DNA from: Myxococcales bacterium UBA1238
Lineage (GTDB): Bacteria > Myxococcota_A > Bradymonadia > UBA7976 > UBA1532
Length of the DNA: 59,409 bases
Direction: 5' to 3'
NCBI GenBank assembly: GCA_002309015.1
Contig: DBWM01000067.1
Span: 632 to 60,040, forward strand
Below the pieces are notes generated by a model. That model did not search any database. It was not told the origin of the DNA and was given only the letters and a program-made list of their open reading frames with translations. The translations under genes and the position numbers were made by a program. Positions within the stretch are counted from its first letter, which is position 1; every line of letters begins with the position of its first letter. This document shows positions 50,245 through 58,982 of this stretch, in pieces.

Positions 50245-52968
50245 ATGACGAAGGTGATGTTTTTGGCGTGTTGTTTGGCTCTGGGGGTTGTGGCCTGCGA
50301 CGATGACGACGATAACGCAGAGGATGCGGAATTCGTTGCGGACGGTTTGGTCAGAGACGGTTCAGCGAGCGACGGTTCAGTCAGAGACGGCTCAGCGAGC
50401 GACGGTTCATCGAGCGATGGCTCATCGAGCGATGGTTCATCGAGCGATGGTTCATCGAGCGATGGCTCATCGAGCGATGGCGAGATAGAAGACGGTTCAT
50501 CGAGCGACGGCTCATTGAGCGATGGCTCATCGAGCGATGGCGATATAGAGGACGGTTCATCGAGCGACGGCGAGATAGAGGACGGTTCATCGAGCGATGG
50601 CGGTCTTGTTTCCAATACGCTGGGTCGAAAATGTGTGTGTGACAGCGACTGCGAAGGCGACAGCAGCCTGGGATTAACGGGCGCCTGTTACTTCGGCGTT
50701 TGCGTGATGACGAGCAGTCAAATTTGCGGAAGCAACGAATTGACGGGCAATGGCTGTCCTGCGAACGGAATTTGTATAGACATCAGCGGTGACTCCAAGG
50801 GCTATTGCTGGCTCAAATGTGATGCAGAGCATTCAGATGACTGCGAAGGCGAATGCGACAGCTACCAGAGCTGTTCGCCCTCAAACGAGACGGCCAATGA
50901 CTGCAGTCAGGCTTGCTCCGCAAGTTGCAATCATAAGTACATCGACAACTGCGCCGACTATAAAAGCTGCAAATACCGCTACGACTGGCTTCTTGAACAA
51001 TGTCGCGAAAAATTCCCCGAAGAGGTCGAGGAATGCATTGCCTATCTGACCGAACGTGACGGCGTGGACTGCAGGCTCCTGGATGACAGCATCAGGGTGA
51101 ATTACGAAGCCATGAACGACTGCGTCAATCAATATTGTGCAGCGATTCAAAATGACGCCGATTACGTGGACTGCCTGAATGAGCATTGCAAGACCCAGAC
51201 CGACGCCTGCCTGCCGAGCGTTCCCGGCGACGGTTATTGTGGCCCCTTTGAGAATCTGGAAACGAGCGAAGCCGATTGCGCCGCATGCGGCGACGGCATT
51301 TGCACTGCGGACTTGGAAAACCCCGGCAATTGTTTGATCGACTGCCCTTCGACCTGCAACAACAACGGCCAATGCGATGTGGGCGAGGATCACCATAACT
51401 GCTCCGCTGACTGCGCAGAGGGGAGCATTCCTTTGGGGCATCTCTGCAGCTGCGACACAGACTGCGCGGGCGATAGCAGCAAGGGGCTCTCCGGTGCCTG
51501 CATCAATGGTATCTGCACCATGAGCTTCACGGGCAGCTGTAGCGACGCAAACGATCACACGCATTGCCCCGAGAATACGCAATGCTATGCCATCGATTAT
51601 TCGGGTAAATCCTATTGCTGGCTCGATTGTCGCATCTCTGGAGAAGAATGCCAGGGTTACTGCGGCGATCCCGGCGATGAAACCAGCCAGATTTGCAACC
51701 CCACCTCGGCGACCGCAGATCATTGCGTTTATGAATGCGCCACCGCCTGCAATCGCCCATTAACGGAGATTGAAGCGACAAGCTGTGAGCAATATATGGA
51801 CTGTCTCGATCGCTCCTATTTGGGGGTTACGAAGGACAGATGCAACCATTGCGATGACAATTATTACGCCTGGGACTTTGCGAGCGTCGATGACTGCGTC
51901 GCAGAATATTGCGTCAGCTGCAAGACCTCAGACGAGATTCGCAATCTCTATTTGCCCATGGCTGAATGCTGGGATGAGCATAACTGCGATGATGCCGCCT
52001 GCAGGAATCAATATTGCAAGACGGTGAGCGAAGCCTGCTTACCGGTGGATCTCAATGATGGCATCTGCGGTCCCCTGGAGGATGCCGTTTCGAGCCCTGC
52101 TGATTGCCATCGATGTGGCGACGGCGTGTGCAGCGATGGATATGAAGACACGACGAATTGCCTTGTTGACTGCAATATTGTCCAGAACATAACTTGCGGT
52201 GCATACGATCAATGCCAGGTTGATATTACGCGTTGTAACCGTTGCGATTCTTACGACTACTGGGGGTTTGCCAGCAAGGCGGATTGCCAGATGGCGTTAT
52301 GCAAAACCTGCGAAGCTTCGTCCGACATCGTCGCTGCCTATGATGCCATGAAATCTTGCTGGAGCGAGAATAGCTGCAGCAGGACGAACAAATCCTGTGT
52401 CGAATCCCATTGCAAAGATGTGACCGATGTCTGCTTGCCGAGTGAGGCCGGCGATCAGTATTGCGGCTTCTTTGAAACCCTGGAAGCGAACGAAGAGGAC
52501 TGCCACAAATGCGGCGATGATCGGTGCAGCGCTGGCTTTGGCGAAACGGCGGACAACTGTCTCAAAGATTGTGCGGCCATTCCACCAAACGCCACCTGCG
52601 ACAACGCATCCCTGCTCTCAGAGGGGACCGTCAGCGGTTACACTTACAAGGCAAACTATGTCTATGGTAAGTCCGGGGCTGACGTCTTCTACAAGCTGAT
52701 TCTCGATGAACAAAAGACGGTCACCCTTACCGTTAAGGGGGATGGCACCGCCGATCAGCTCATCGATACCTATCTCTGGTTGTTAAAGGGTGACTGCGCC
52801 GCGCTCAGTGATGCCGAGGTTGTGGCACAAAACGACAACATCTCTGCTGAAGACAAGGGATCGAGCATCACCAAGAGCCTGGAAGCCGGAACCTACTACG
52901 TGGTGGTGGAATCGAACCGCGCGGTCAAGAAAGAAGGCTCCTTCATCCTCACGCTCGCCGTCGAGTAA
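50245..52968 (+). CDS. Cys-rich lipoprotein with Ser-Asp-Gly linker and PPC domain
   Basis: 907 residues from the ATG at 50245 (AGGAGGTG 5 nt upstream). Signal ends GVVAC (Cys18) then DDDDDN. Linker of DGSSS repeats (about residues 33-122). Two copies of a CDSDCEGDSSLGLTGAC/CDTDCAGDSSKGLSGAC module with a GYCWLKC phrase, helical Cys pairs (CxxxxxxxC), and three units of [D]xxCGxxExxxxxxxDCxxCGDGxC...NCLxDC. The C-terminal ~125 residues are a PPC (pre-peptidase C-terminal) beta domain, ADVFYKLILDEQKTVTLTV ... LEAGTYYVVVES. Likely on the surface. Divergent from the EGF-type gene. Confidence 0.85.
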   Translation: MTKVMFLACCLALGVVACDDDDDNAEDAEFVADGLVRDGSASDGSVRDGSASDGSSSDGSSSDGSSSDGSSSDGSSSDGEIEDGSSSDGSLSDGSSSDGDIEDGSSSDGEIEDGSSSDGGLVSNTLGRKCVCDSDCEGDSSLGLTGACYFGVCVMTSSQICGSNELTGNGCPANGICIDISGDSKGYCWLKCDAEHSDDCEGECDSYQSCSPSNETANDCSQACSASCNHKYIDNCADYKSCKYRYDWLLEQCREKFPEEVEECIAYLTERDGVDCRLLDDSIRVNYEAMNDCVNQYCAAIQNDADYVDCLNEHCKTQTDACLPSVPGDGYCGPFENLETSEADCAACGDGICTADLENPGNCLIDCPSTCNNNGQCDVGEDHHNCSADCAEGSIPLGHLCSCDTDCAGDSSKGLSGACINGICTMSFTGSCSDANDHTHCPENTQCYAIDYSGKSYCWLDCRISGEECQGYCGDPGDETSQICNPTSATADHCVYECATACNRPLTEIEATSCEQYMDCLDRSYLGVTKDRCNHCDDNYYAWDFASVDDCVAEYCVSCKTSDEIRNLYLPMAECWDEHNCDDAACRNQYCKTVSEACLPVDLNDGICGPLEDAVSSPADCHRCGDGVCSDGYEDTTNCLVDCNIVQNITCGAYDQCQVDITRCNRCDSYDYWGFASKADCQMALCKTCEASSDIVAAYDAMKSCWSENSCSRTNKSCVESHCKDVTDVCLPSEAGDQYCGFFETLEANEEDCHKCGDDRCSAGFGETADNCLKDCAAIPPNATCDNASLLSEGTVSGYTYKANYVYGKSGADVFYKLILDEQKTVTLTVKGDGTADQLIDTYLWLLKGDCAALSDAEVVAQNDNISAEDKGSSITKSLEAGTYYVVVESNRAVKKEGSFILTLAVE
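50340..50610 (+). repeat. 15-bp-period in-frame Ser-Asp-Gly repeat
   Basis: Tandem GAGCGATGGCTCATC-type units encode S-S-D-G-S pentapeptides, interrupted by four DGEIED/DGDIED phrases. Slippage would change linker length in steps of five residues without breaking the frame. Confidence 0.9.
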
Positions 52969-53035
52969 CCCCCCTTAAAGCGGGAGGCCTCATTCGCTTC
53001 TCTACAGCTCCCTTCAATGAGTCTCTGATTTCCCC

Positions 53036-53059
53036 CCTCCCTCTCTTTATTGAGGGAGG
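53036..53059. repeat. 8-bp inverted repeat between convergent genes
   Basis: CCTCCCTC and GAGGGAGG enclose an 8-nt loop between the stops of the genes ending at 52968 and 53093. No T-run, so any role as a terminator is uncertain. Confidence 0.4.
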
Positions 53060-53092
53060 AATCATGATGCAGTTATACAATGCGGAGGGGGG

Positions 53093-55348
53093 TTACTTGG
53101 AACTGGCAGAGAAGCTGAAATCGTAACGATCGAGGCACCAGACGCGGCCGTTTTCGACAAAGTTACCGCGAGGAGCCCAATGGATTTCTTTGAGCTTAGC
53201 GTTCTGAATGTGACCGGTCATCGCTGTGGTGCTGACGCTCTCGATGACGAGCGTGCCCTCAGTGGCATAATAATAGTTGGCATTGCTGCCTTCGACGTCA
53301 TAGATGAAGACAGCAAAGTTGCTTAAGTCGTAATCTCCACCCTGTAATTCGTAGCTTCCTGGGGCGATCGCTTCATTATAAAGCTCGATGAGAATTTGGG
53401 AGCTTTGCAGGGCATCTGTGTAACAACGAGCCTTAACCCCATCTGTTGTGCTGTACGATGTCCCGTAGGTGCAGCTGCCGTATCCCGTGTAATCGCACTC
53501 ACCGGTGACGCAGCGATTGTTGGCGGTGTTGCAAGTCCCTTCCGCGCAGTCTTCGTCTCCTACGCATTGCACGCAGCGGTTGTCGGTGGTGCAGGCGGGG
53601 GTGGGATCGCTGCAATGGCTCTTTTGGGTGCATTGCACGCAGATGTTTTCGGTCGAGCAGACGGGGGTGGGCGCACTGCAGTGGCTGCTCTGATTCTGTG
53701 GGGTGCATTCAGGTTCGCAGAGCCAGTTCTGGCCATCGATGGGTGCTGTTGGGGTGCAAAAATGGCTTGGGCTACAGCTTGCAAGCGATCCGTCAGGGCA
53801 ATCCACATCTTTGACGCCGCAACCGCAGTCGCATTCGCCGTCGCCATAATATCTTTGGGGACAGGTCCATTCACCCGTCTGGCAGTGATGGTTCATGCAG
53901 CTTGTGCCGCCGCAGTCATCGTCGTTCGTGCAATTGCCGCAGATTCCGTTGAGGCAGCGGTCGTCTCCGGGACAATGATCGTCGTCGCTGCATTCGGCAC
54001 AATGGGTTATGAGGCAGTGAGGCAGGTCTTCGGGGCAGATCTCGGATTCGGTTTCGGCTGTGCATTGGGGGATGCACAGCCAGTTGCGATCGCTGTAGAC
54101 GTTGCCGTCGGTATATTCGCAGATGATGAAGTCGCAGCTTGCGCGGGTGCTGTCGGCGCAATCGGGATCCAGGGCGCCGCAGCCGCAGTTGCAGTAGCCA
54201 TCCTCATCGTACCATTCGTCGTCGCACTCCCAGTTTTCGAGCCCTTCGTCCACGCAGCTGTTGAACTTGCAGATCTCGTGTTCGCCGCAATGCTCTTTTT
54301 CGGTGCATTCCACACAGGCGCCTTTGTCGCAGTGGGTCATGCCGGGCTTGGTGCATTCGCTGTCAACGCTGCATTCGGCGGAGTCGCTGTTGATGTATTT
54401 ATTGATGCTGAACTGATCGACGCACCAATGTTCGCCGTTTTCCACCGCCTGGCTGAGGTTCTGTGCGTTGATGGTGACTTCTTCAAAGACGAGATCGCTC
54501 AGTTTGAGCTTAACCTGCTGCCCGATTTGAGTGGCGATCTGCTCCACTTCCATCAATCCGCCGGTCGCCATAAAGACTTTCTGGCACATGTTCATGTCGC
54601 TGCATTGTGCAAAGGCGAGGACGCAGCGTTCGCAGGTTTGGTAATTCTGTTCCCGGGGCGTGTCGGCGATGGAATAGCTGGCTGACTGAAGGCTGCCGGG
54701 ATCGATCAAAAGTACGCGCAGGTTGTCGAACGATGAAGCGCTGTCGGGGAATGCGGTGAATGCATTGTAGGCGAGTCCCCCATCGCTCATGAGTCGCAAT
54801 TGATCCAGGAGCATCGGGAAGCCCCGGCGATCGCAGCTGAGCGGTGCCCGGCATTGGTTTTGTACGCATTCATCGCTCTCGTTTGTGCAGTTGTCTTTGG
54901 TGACGCATTGGACGCAGCGGCCTTCGTGGCAGATGGGCGTGCTTCCACCGCAAAGATAGGGGCAGTCTGAGGCATCCGTTTCGGCGTCTTCGCTGGCGTC
55001 ATCCTGGGCATCCGTTTCGGCGTCTTCGCTGGCGTCATCCTGGGCATCCAGTTCGGCGTCTTCGCTGGCGTCATTCTGGGCATCCGTTTCGGCGTCCGTT
55101 GCATCAGCGGCGTCATCCTGGGCATCCGCTTCGGCGTCTTCGCTGGCGTCATTCTGGGCATCTGCTTCGGCGTCTTCGCTGGCGTCATTCTGGGCATCCT
55201 GTTGGTCCGCAGCGTCCGTTTTCGAGGCATCCGCGAGAGTGGCGTCCGCCGTTACGGCATCCGCTTCGGGTTGTGCGTCGTCGTTATCGTCGTCGTCGCA
55301 TGCGGGTAATAACGCAAAAAGCAAAGCTAAGGCATAAAGGCGAGGCAT
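53093..55348 (-). CDS. Cys-rich lipoprotein with bookend domains and CDCGCG modules (751 residues)
   Basis: Signal MPRLYALALLFALLPAC (Cys17) then DDDDN. A long Asp/Ala linker of 12-residue ASEDAETDAQDD repeats (about residues 40-125). Then a Cys unit (CPYLCGGSTPICHEGRCVQC), a first ~140-residue beta domain ending EHWCVDQFSIN, central Cys modules including GYCNCGCGALDPDC and YGDGECDCGCGVKDVDC, and a second beta domain ending RVWCLDRYDFSF. The two beta domains share a WC-(L/V)-D ending. Paralog of the next gene on the same strand, 68 bp away. Surface-exposed by inference. Confidence 0.85.
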   Translation of the reverse strand: MPRLYALALLFALLPACDDDDNDDAQPEADAVTADATLADASKTDAADQQDAQNDASEDAEADAQNDASEDAEADAQDDAADATDAETDAQNDASEDAELDAQDDASEDAETDAQDDASEDAETDASDCPYLCGGSTPICHEGRCVQCVTKDNCTNESDECVQNQCRAPLSCDRRGFPMLLDQLRLMSDGGLAYNAFTAFPDSASSFDNLRVLLIDPGSLQSASYSIADTPREQNYQTCERCVLAFAQCSDMNMCQKVFMATGGLMEVEQIATQIGQQVKLKLSDLVFEEVTINAQNLSQAVENGEHWCVDQFSINKYINSDSAECSVDSECTKPGMTHCDKGACVECTEKEHCGEHEICKFNSCVDEGLENWECDDEWYDEDGYCNCGCGALDPDCADSTRASCDFIICEYTDGNVYSDRNWLCIPQCTAETESEICPEDLPHCLITHCAECSDDDHCPGDDRCLNGICGNCTNDDDCGGTSCMNHHCQTGEWTCPQRYYGDGECDCGCGVKDVDCPDGSLASCSPSHFCTPTAPIDGQNWLCEPECTPQNQSSHCSAPTPVCSTENICVQCTQKSHCSDPTPACTTDNRCVQCVGDEDCAEGTCNTANNRCVTGECDYTGYGSCTYGTSYSTTDGVKARCYTDALQSSQILIELYNEAIAPGSYELQGGDYDLSNFAVFIYDVEGSNANYYYATEGTLVIESVSTTAMTGHIQNAKLKEIHWAPRGNFVENGRVWCLDRYDFSFSASSK
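54970..55214 (-). repeat. 36-bp in-frame tandem repeat (12-residue units)
   Basis: About seven imperfect copies of a 36-bp unit encode A-S-E-D-A-E-(T/A/L)-D-A-Q-(D/N)-D. One unit is altered to DAADATDAETDA. This gives an acidic, extended stalk after the lipid anchor. Confidence 0.9.
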
Positions 55349-55416
55349 ATACGCTCCTCATCGCAGTGAAAAACAGTATTTTGCGGGTGAATGGGCGAGG
55401 GATCAAGCGGCAGGGG

Positions 55417-57822
55417 CTATCGTTCGCCGGCGTTCTCGGTGAGATCGAAATCGATGCGGTCGATGCACCAGGTGTGGCTCGGCACCGGATCGTGGTCGTG
55501 CTCGTCGGGGAAGGCGGTCACGTAGGTTTCTTTGAGCTTCATGTTGCTGAGGGAGCCCTTGTAGTGATTGCGCTCCATGATTTCCATCGTGAGCGTCGCC
55601 TCGTATGCGAGGAACGGCGTGCAGTCAAAGCCGACGCAATTGTAGTAGAGCACGATGGGCAACGGGCTGTCGAACTCGGAGACGCTGCGATCCTGGTGAA
55701 CGGTGTAGCTGCCGGGGCCGGGGACCTGCGTGTCGCTGAGTGGGAAGGTCAGATAGCCGCCCTGATCCGAATCATCGCTGTACAGCGTGAGGATGGGGGT
55801 GCCGTTGCGATATCCGAACTCACCGCCCTTGATGGGATAACCCGTGCGGTTGCATTCGCCTTCGCTGTAGCAGATGCCGCCCTTGCAGCTGCCGTTGTTG
55901 CAATCATCATCGTCGTCGCATTCGATGCAGCTGTATTGATGGGGGTCGCAGAGTTTATGCCAGCGGTTCTGGGCGCAGTGGGTGTCGTTTGCGCATTCGG
56001 CGCATTCGCCGATGGGGCTGCAGTGGGGGCTCTCTTTGTTGGGGCAGGTTTGGGCTTCGTCTGAGGGCGTGCAGGCGGCATCGCAAAGCCAGTTCTGATC
56101 CGCCAGCCGTTTGCGGCCGCCGTTGCAGCGGTTGTCTTCGCAAAGATCGCTCGAGTCGCCCAGGCAGTCCTTGTCTTTGACGTGGCAGCCACAGGTGCAT
56201 TTGCCGTCGCCGTAAGGATAATCGCCGCAGCTCCAGCCCCGGGGCGTGTCGTGGATGCAGCGGTTGTTTTCGCAGGCTTCGTGGTAGGGGCAGTCGTTGC
56301 TGTCGCGGCATTCCACGCAGACGTCGTTCTGGCAATGGTGCCAGCCGTTCCTGCAAATCTGCGCGGCGTTTTGTTCGGTGCAGCGCTCGGTGCAGGTCCA
56401 GTTTTCGGTCTCGTTGGGGATTTGGGCGGCAAAATCCTGGCAGCCGATCTTGGTGTCGCAAAAGTCGATCGTGTCGCCCTGGCAGTCGATGTCGCGCACA
56501 CCGCAGCCGCAGTCGCAGAAGCCGTCGCCGTAATATTCCGCACCGCAGGTCCAGCCGTGGGGATCGACGCAGCGGCCCGCATCGCAATATTGCTCATGTT
56601 CGCCCGAGGTCTCAGGCCAGCAATGGTAGGCGCTGAAGCATTCGATGCAGAGGGATCCGTCGCAATGTTTGAAGCCGTGTTCGCAGATTTGGGGCGCGGT
56701 CTCCTCGGTGCAGGCGGGGATGCATTTGGAGTTGTCGTCCGAGTAGACCTGTTGTCCCGCAAAGGCGGTGCAGCCCGTCAGGCTCTGGCAGCTCGAAGCC
56801 AGGTGATCGCGGCAGTCTGTGTCGTAATCACCGCAGCCGCAATCGCAGATGCCGTCGCCGTATTTTTGAGGGTTGCAGTTCCAGTGCTCCAGGTTGCGGT
56901 TGATGCAGTGGTTTTGCTTGCAGACTTCGTAGGCTTCGCAGTGATCGTTGCTCGTGCAGGGCAGGCAGGCGCCGTCTTTGCAATGCGGGCCGTCGGCGGA
57001 TTCCCGGCAGTCGTCGTCGCTTCCACAATGGGTGGCGTCGCCCGGCATCGCGATTTGAAGGCTGTACGCCGGCAGGCACCAGTGAGCCCCGCTGGCATCC
57101 GGCTGGCTTTGTCCCTGGGCGTCGGTTTTCAGTTCGGTGAGGGTGACGTCCGAGAGCGCGATTTGGGTTTGCTGTCCGGGATTGAGGCCCAGCGCCGTGA
57201 TTTGCATTTGCCCCGCCGTGGCGAGGTAGCGCTTCTGGCAGTTTGCGCCTTCGTTGCAGCCGGACGAGATCGTAAGGCAGCGTTCGCAGCGCGCGGGATC
57301 GAGTTCCTGAGCGTTGTTGCCCAGCGCGTAGGTTCCCGGCGTCATCGAGAGGGGCGCTTTGAGGGTCAGCTGCAGTTGATCGCTGGTGCCGTCGGCGGCT
57401 TTTGCGCTTTGGGCGCTGTAGGTGAGGGCGCCGTCTGAGGCTTTTTCGATGCGGTCCGATGTGCGCTCGAATCCGCTGTGATCGCAGGCGGCGGGAGCGA
57501 GGCAGCTGTGATCGTCGCTGCAGCTTTGGCCGTCGGAGCAGTCGTCTTTGGTGCGGCATTGGACGCATTGCGCCATGAAACAATAGGGTTTTTCGCCCTG
57601 GCAGGCGTTCTGGCAGTCGTCCTTTGCGGCATCTTCGCCGGTGGAGGCGTCGCTTTGAGCGTCTGCGGCATCGTTGCCCGCATCGGAGGCGTCGTTCGTC
57701 GTGGAAGCAGCGTCGTTCGTTGTGGAAGCAGCGTCGTTTTGGGGTTCAGGGGCGCTGTCGTCGTCGTCGCAGGCGGTCATCGCCGCCGTCGCCAAAAGCA
57801 TCATCCATAAAGGGGAGCGCAT
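55417..57822 (-). CDS. Cys-rich lipoprotein with bookend domains and CDCGCG modules (801 residues)
   Basis: Start taken at the ATG 57822; the ATG at 57840 would add an acidic MKEETA before the signal and lies directly on AGAGG. Signal MRSPLWMMLLATAAMTAC (Cys18) then DDDDS. A shorter Asn/Asp/Ala linker (NDAASTTNDAAS) follows. Cys unit CQNACQGEKPYCFMAQCVQC, first beta domain ending AHWCLPAYSLQIA, CDCGCG-type modules (DGICDCGCGDYDTDC, DGFCDCGCGVRDIDC, DGKCTCGCHVKDKDC) separated by CxEC...D..C units, and last beta domain ending HTWCIDRIDFDL. Closest relative is the adjacent 751-residue gene. One module has His in place of Gly/Cys context (CGCH). Confidence 0.85.
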   Translation of the reverse strand: MRSPLWMMLLATAAMTACDDDDSAPEPQNDAASTTNDAASTTNDASDAGNDAADAQSDASTGEDAAKDDCQNACQGEKPYCFMAQCVQCRTKDDCSDGQSCSDDHSCLAPAACDHSGFERTSDRIEKASDGALTYSAQSAKAADGTSDQLQLTLKAPLSMTPGTYALGNNAQELDPARCERCLTISSGCNEGANCQKRYLATAGQMQITALGLNPGQQTQIALSDVTLTELKTDAQGQSQPDASGAHWCLPAYSLQIAMPGDATHCGSDDDCRESADGPHCKDGACLPCTSNDHCEAYEVCKQNHCINRNLEHWNCNPQKYGDGICDCGCGDYDTDCRDHLASSCQSLTGCTAFAGQQVYSDDNSKCIPACTEETAPQICEHGFKHCDGSLCIECFSAYHCWPETSGEHEQYCDAGRCVDPHGWTCGAEYYGDGFCDCGCGVRDIDCQGDTIDFCDTKIGCQDFAAQIPNETENWTCTERCTEQNAAQICRNGWHHCQNDVCVECRDSNDCPYHEACENNRCIHDTPRGWSCGDYPYGDGKCTCGCHVKDKDCLGDSSDLCEDNRCNGGRKRLADQNWLCDAACTPSDEAQTCPNKESPHCSPIGECAECANDTHCAQNRWHKLCDPHQYSCIECDDDDDCNNGSCKGGICYSEGECNRTGYPIKGGEFGYRNGTPILTLYSDDSDQGGYLTFPLSDTQVPGPGSYTVHQDRSVSEFDSPLPIVLYYNCVGFDCTPFLAYEATLTMEIMERNHYKGSLSNMKLKETYVTAFPDEHDHDPVPSHTWCIDRIDFDLTENAGER

Positions 57823-58056
57823 AGCCGTTTCTTCTTTCATCCTCTGCGTTTAAAGGGTGGCCCGGTGGCCTTTCGGCGCGCATGATGGCGATGTGCAAAA
57901 TGATGCGCAAGAGAAAGCCGCGAGCCGATGCCCTCAGAGGGGACAACCGCCTTTCGTTCATCGGGAAACGCTTCAACACAAGCTCACCCTTGCGGCCCGT
58001 TGGGAGTTCGCGTATGGAGCGGGCGTAAACTTTTATCCCTTTTACGGAGATCGCTC

Positions 58057-58722
58057 ATGCAAGGCGTTATCTTAGTTGTCGCCATCGCGTTCGTCATTTA
58101 CTTTGCCTATCAATCCTTTGGCAGCAAACCGCAGTCACCTTTCGAAAAAGCGATGATGCATACCCGTCGACATGAGTCGATTCGCGCCGAGGTGACCATG
58201 AATGCCGCCGTAAAGGAAGCCGAAGCCAAATATGGTGCGGACGCGATTCAAACCATCGAGGCCAAGGCCGGTCTGGGCGTGGTGCTTTCCCGCGGTGGCG
58301 AGGCGGCCGATGGCGTCAAGTTGCTCGATGAGACGCGTCCAAAGCTGATCGAAGCCAAAAGCGCGATGCTGCCCATCGTTCTGGCGCACAAGGCCCTCAT
58401 TCAAAAGGCAAACTCCACCAATCTGCCGGCATTCATCGGCCTTTTCGACAGCCTGGATGACGGAACGGTGGTGGCTGCTCTTAAGGAAGCGGTCACTTTG
58501 GCCACCGAAACTTCACCCGATCTCGGTCGCGCTTATTTGCTCGACGTTCGCGCGCAGGCCGATCGCATTCACAATCAGGAGCTCATCGATCTCTGTACGC
58601 CCGCCTTCGATCAGATTGCAGCCCATCAGGCCGAACTGGCAGAAGCCATCGCCCGGGCGCAGGCCGCTCAGGCTCAGGGGCAGGGCAAGAACTGTGGAGG
58701 GAACTGCGGTTCCTGCCATTGA
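58057..58722 (+). CDS. Membrane-anchored helical protein with Cys-rich C-terminus
   Basis: 221 residues from the ATG at 58057 (CGGAGAT 7 nt upstream; upstream ORF extension is implausible). One N-terminal membrane helix (GVILVVAIAFVIYFAYQSF), then a mostly helical, Ala-rich domain with TPR-like phrases (AAVKEAEAKYGADAIQTIEAKAGLGVVL), ending in AQAQGQGKNCGGNCGSCH. The tail CxxxCxxCH could bind metal or heme-like ligands, but it resembles a metal-binding tail more than a c-type heme site because the CxxCH lies at the very end. Family unknown. Divergent from the 801-residue lipoprotein. Confidence 0.7.
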   Translation: MQGVILVVAIAFVIYFAYQSFGSKPQSPFEKAMMHTRRHESIRAEVTMNAAVKEAEAKYGADAIQTIEAKAGLGVVLSRGGEAADGVKLLDETRPKLIEAKSAMLPIVLAHKALIQKANSTNLPAFIGLFDSLDDGTVVAALKEAVTLATETSPDLGRAYLLDVRAQADRIHNQELIDLCTPAFDQIAAHQAELAEAIARAQAAQAQGQGKNCGGNCGSCH

Positions 58723-58733
58723 GGGCATGCTCC

Positions 58734-58982
58734 TCACCCCGCCTTCAACAATTCCCGCCTCTCTGTAAGCCTTCCCCCTCTCATCGCAAACGACGCCCGC
58801 CGCATTTCAAAACCTTCCTTCCGGATCGCGAACGTTTCGCGCCTGATCGCAAACGATGCCCGACAGATCGCGGATGCTTCCCGATAGATCGCGCATGCTT
58901 CCCGCCAGATCGCAAACAATGCCCGCCTGATTGAGAATAATTTCCGCCAGATCGCGAATGATTCCCGCTTGGGTGAGAACAC
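58734..58982 (-). CDS. Possible heptad-repeat ORF inside the 21-bp array
   Basis: 82 residues: MFSPKRESFAIWRKLFSIRR..., repeating xxFAIxR heptads with aromatic and basic positions, then a basic tail. An amphipathic helix is possible. No Shine-Dalgarno recognised, and the array continues upstream of this start. It may be a by-product of the DNA repeat. Confidence 0.2.
   Translation of the reverse strand: MFSPKRESFAIWRKLFSIRRALFAIWREACAIYREASAICRASFAIRRETFAIRKEGFEMRRASFAMRGGRLTERRELLKAG

Noticed and set aside
53396..54685. 429-residue hydrophobic plus-strand ORF
   Set aside because: Antisense of the Cys-rich lipoprotein; Cys/Asp-rich coding DNA yields Ala/Val-rich antisense frames.
58690..58722. 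C-terminal CGSCH as a cytochrome c heme site
   Set aside because: It sits at the very C-terminus after a CGGNC patch with no room for a cytochrome fold; metal-binding tail preferred.
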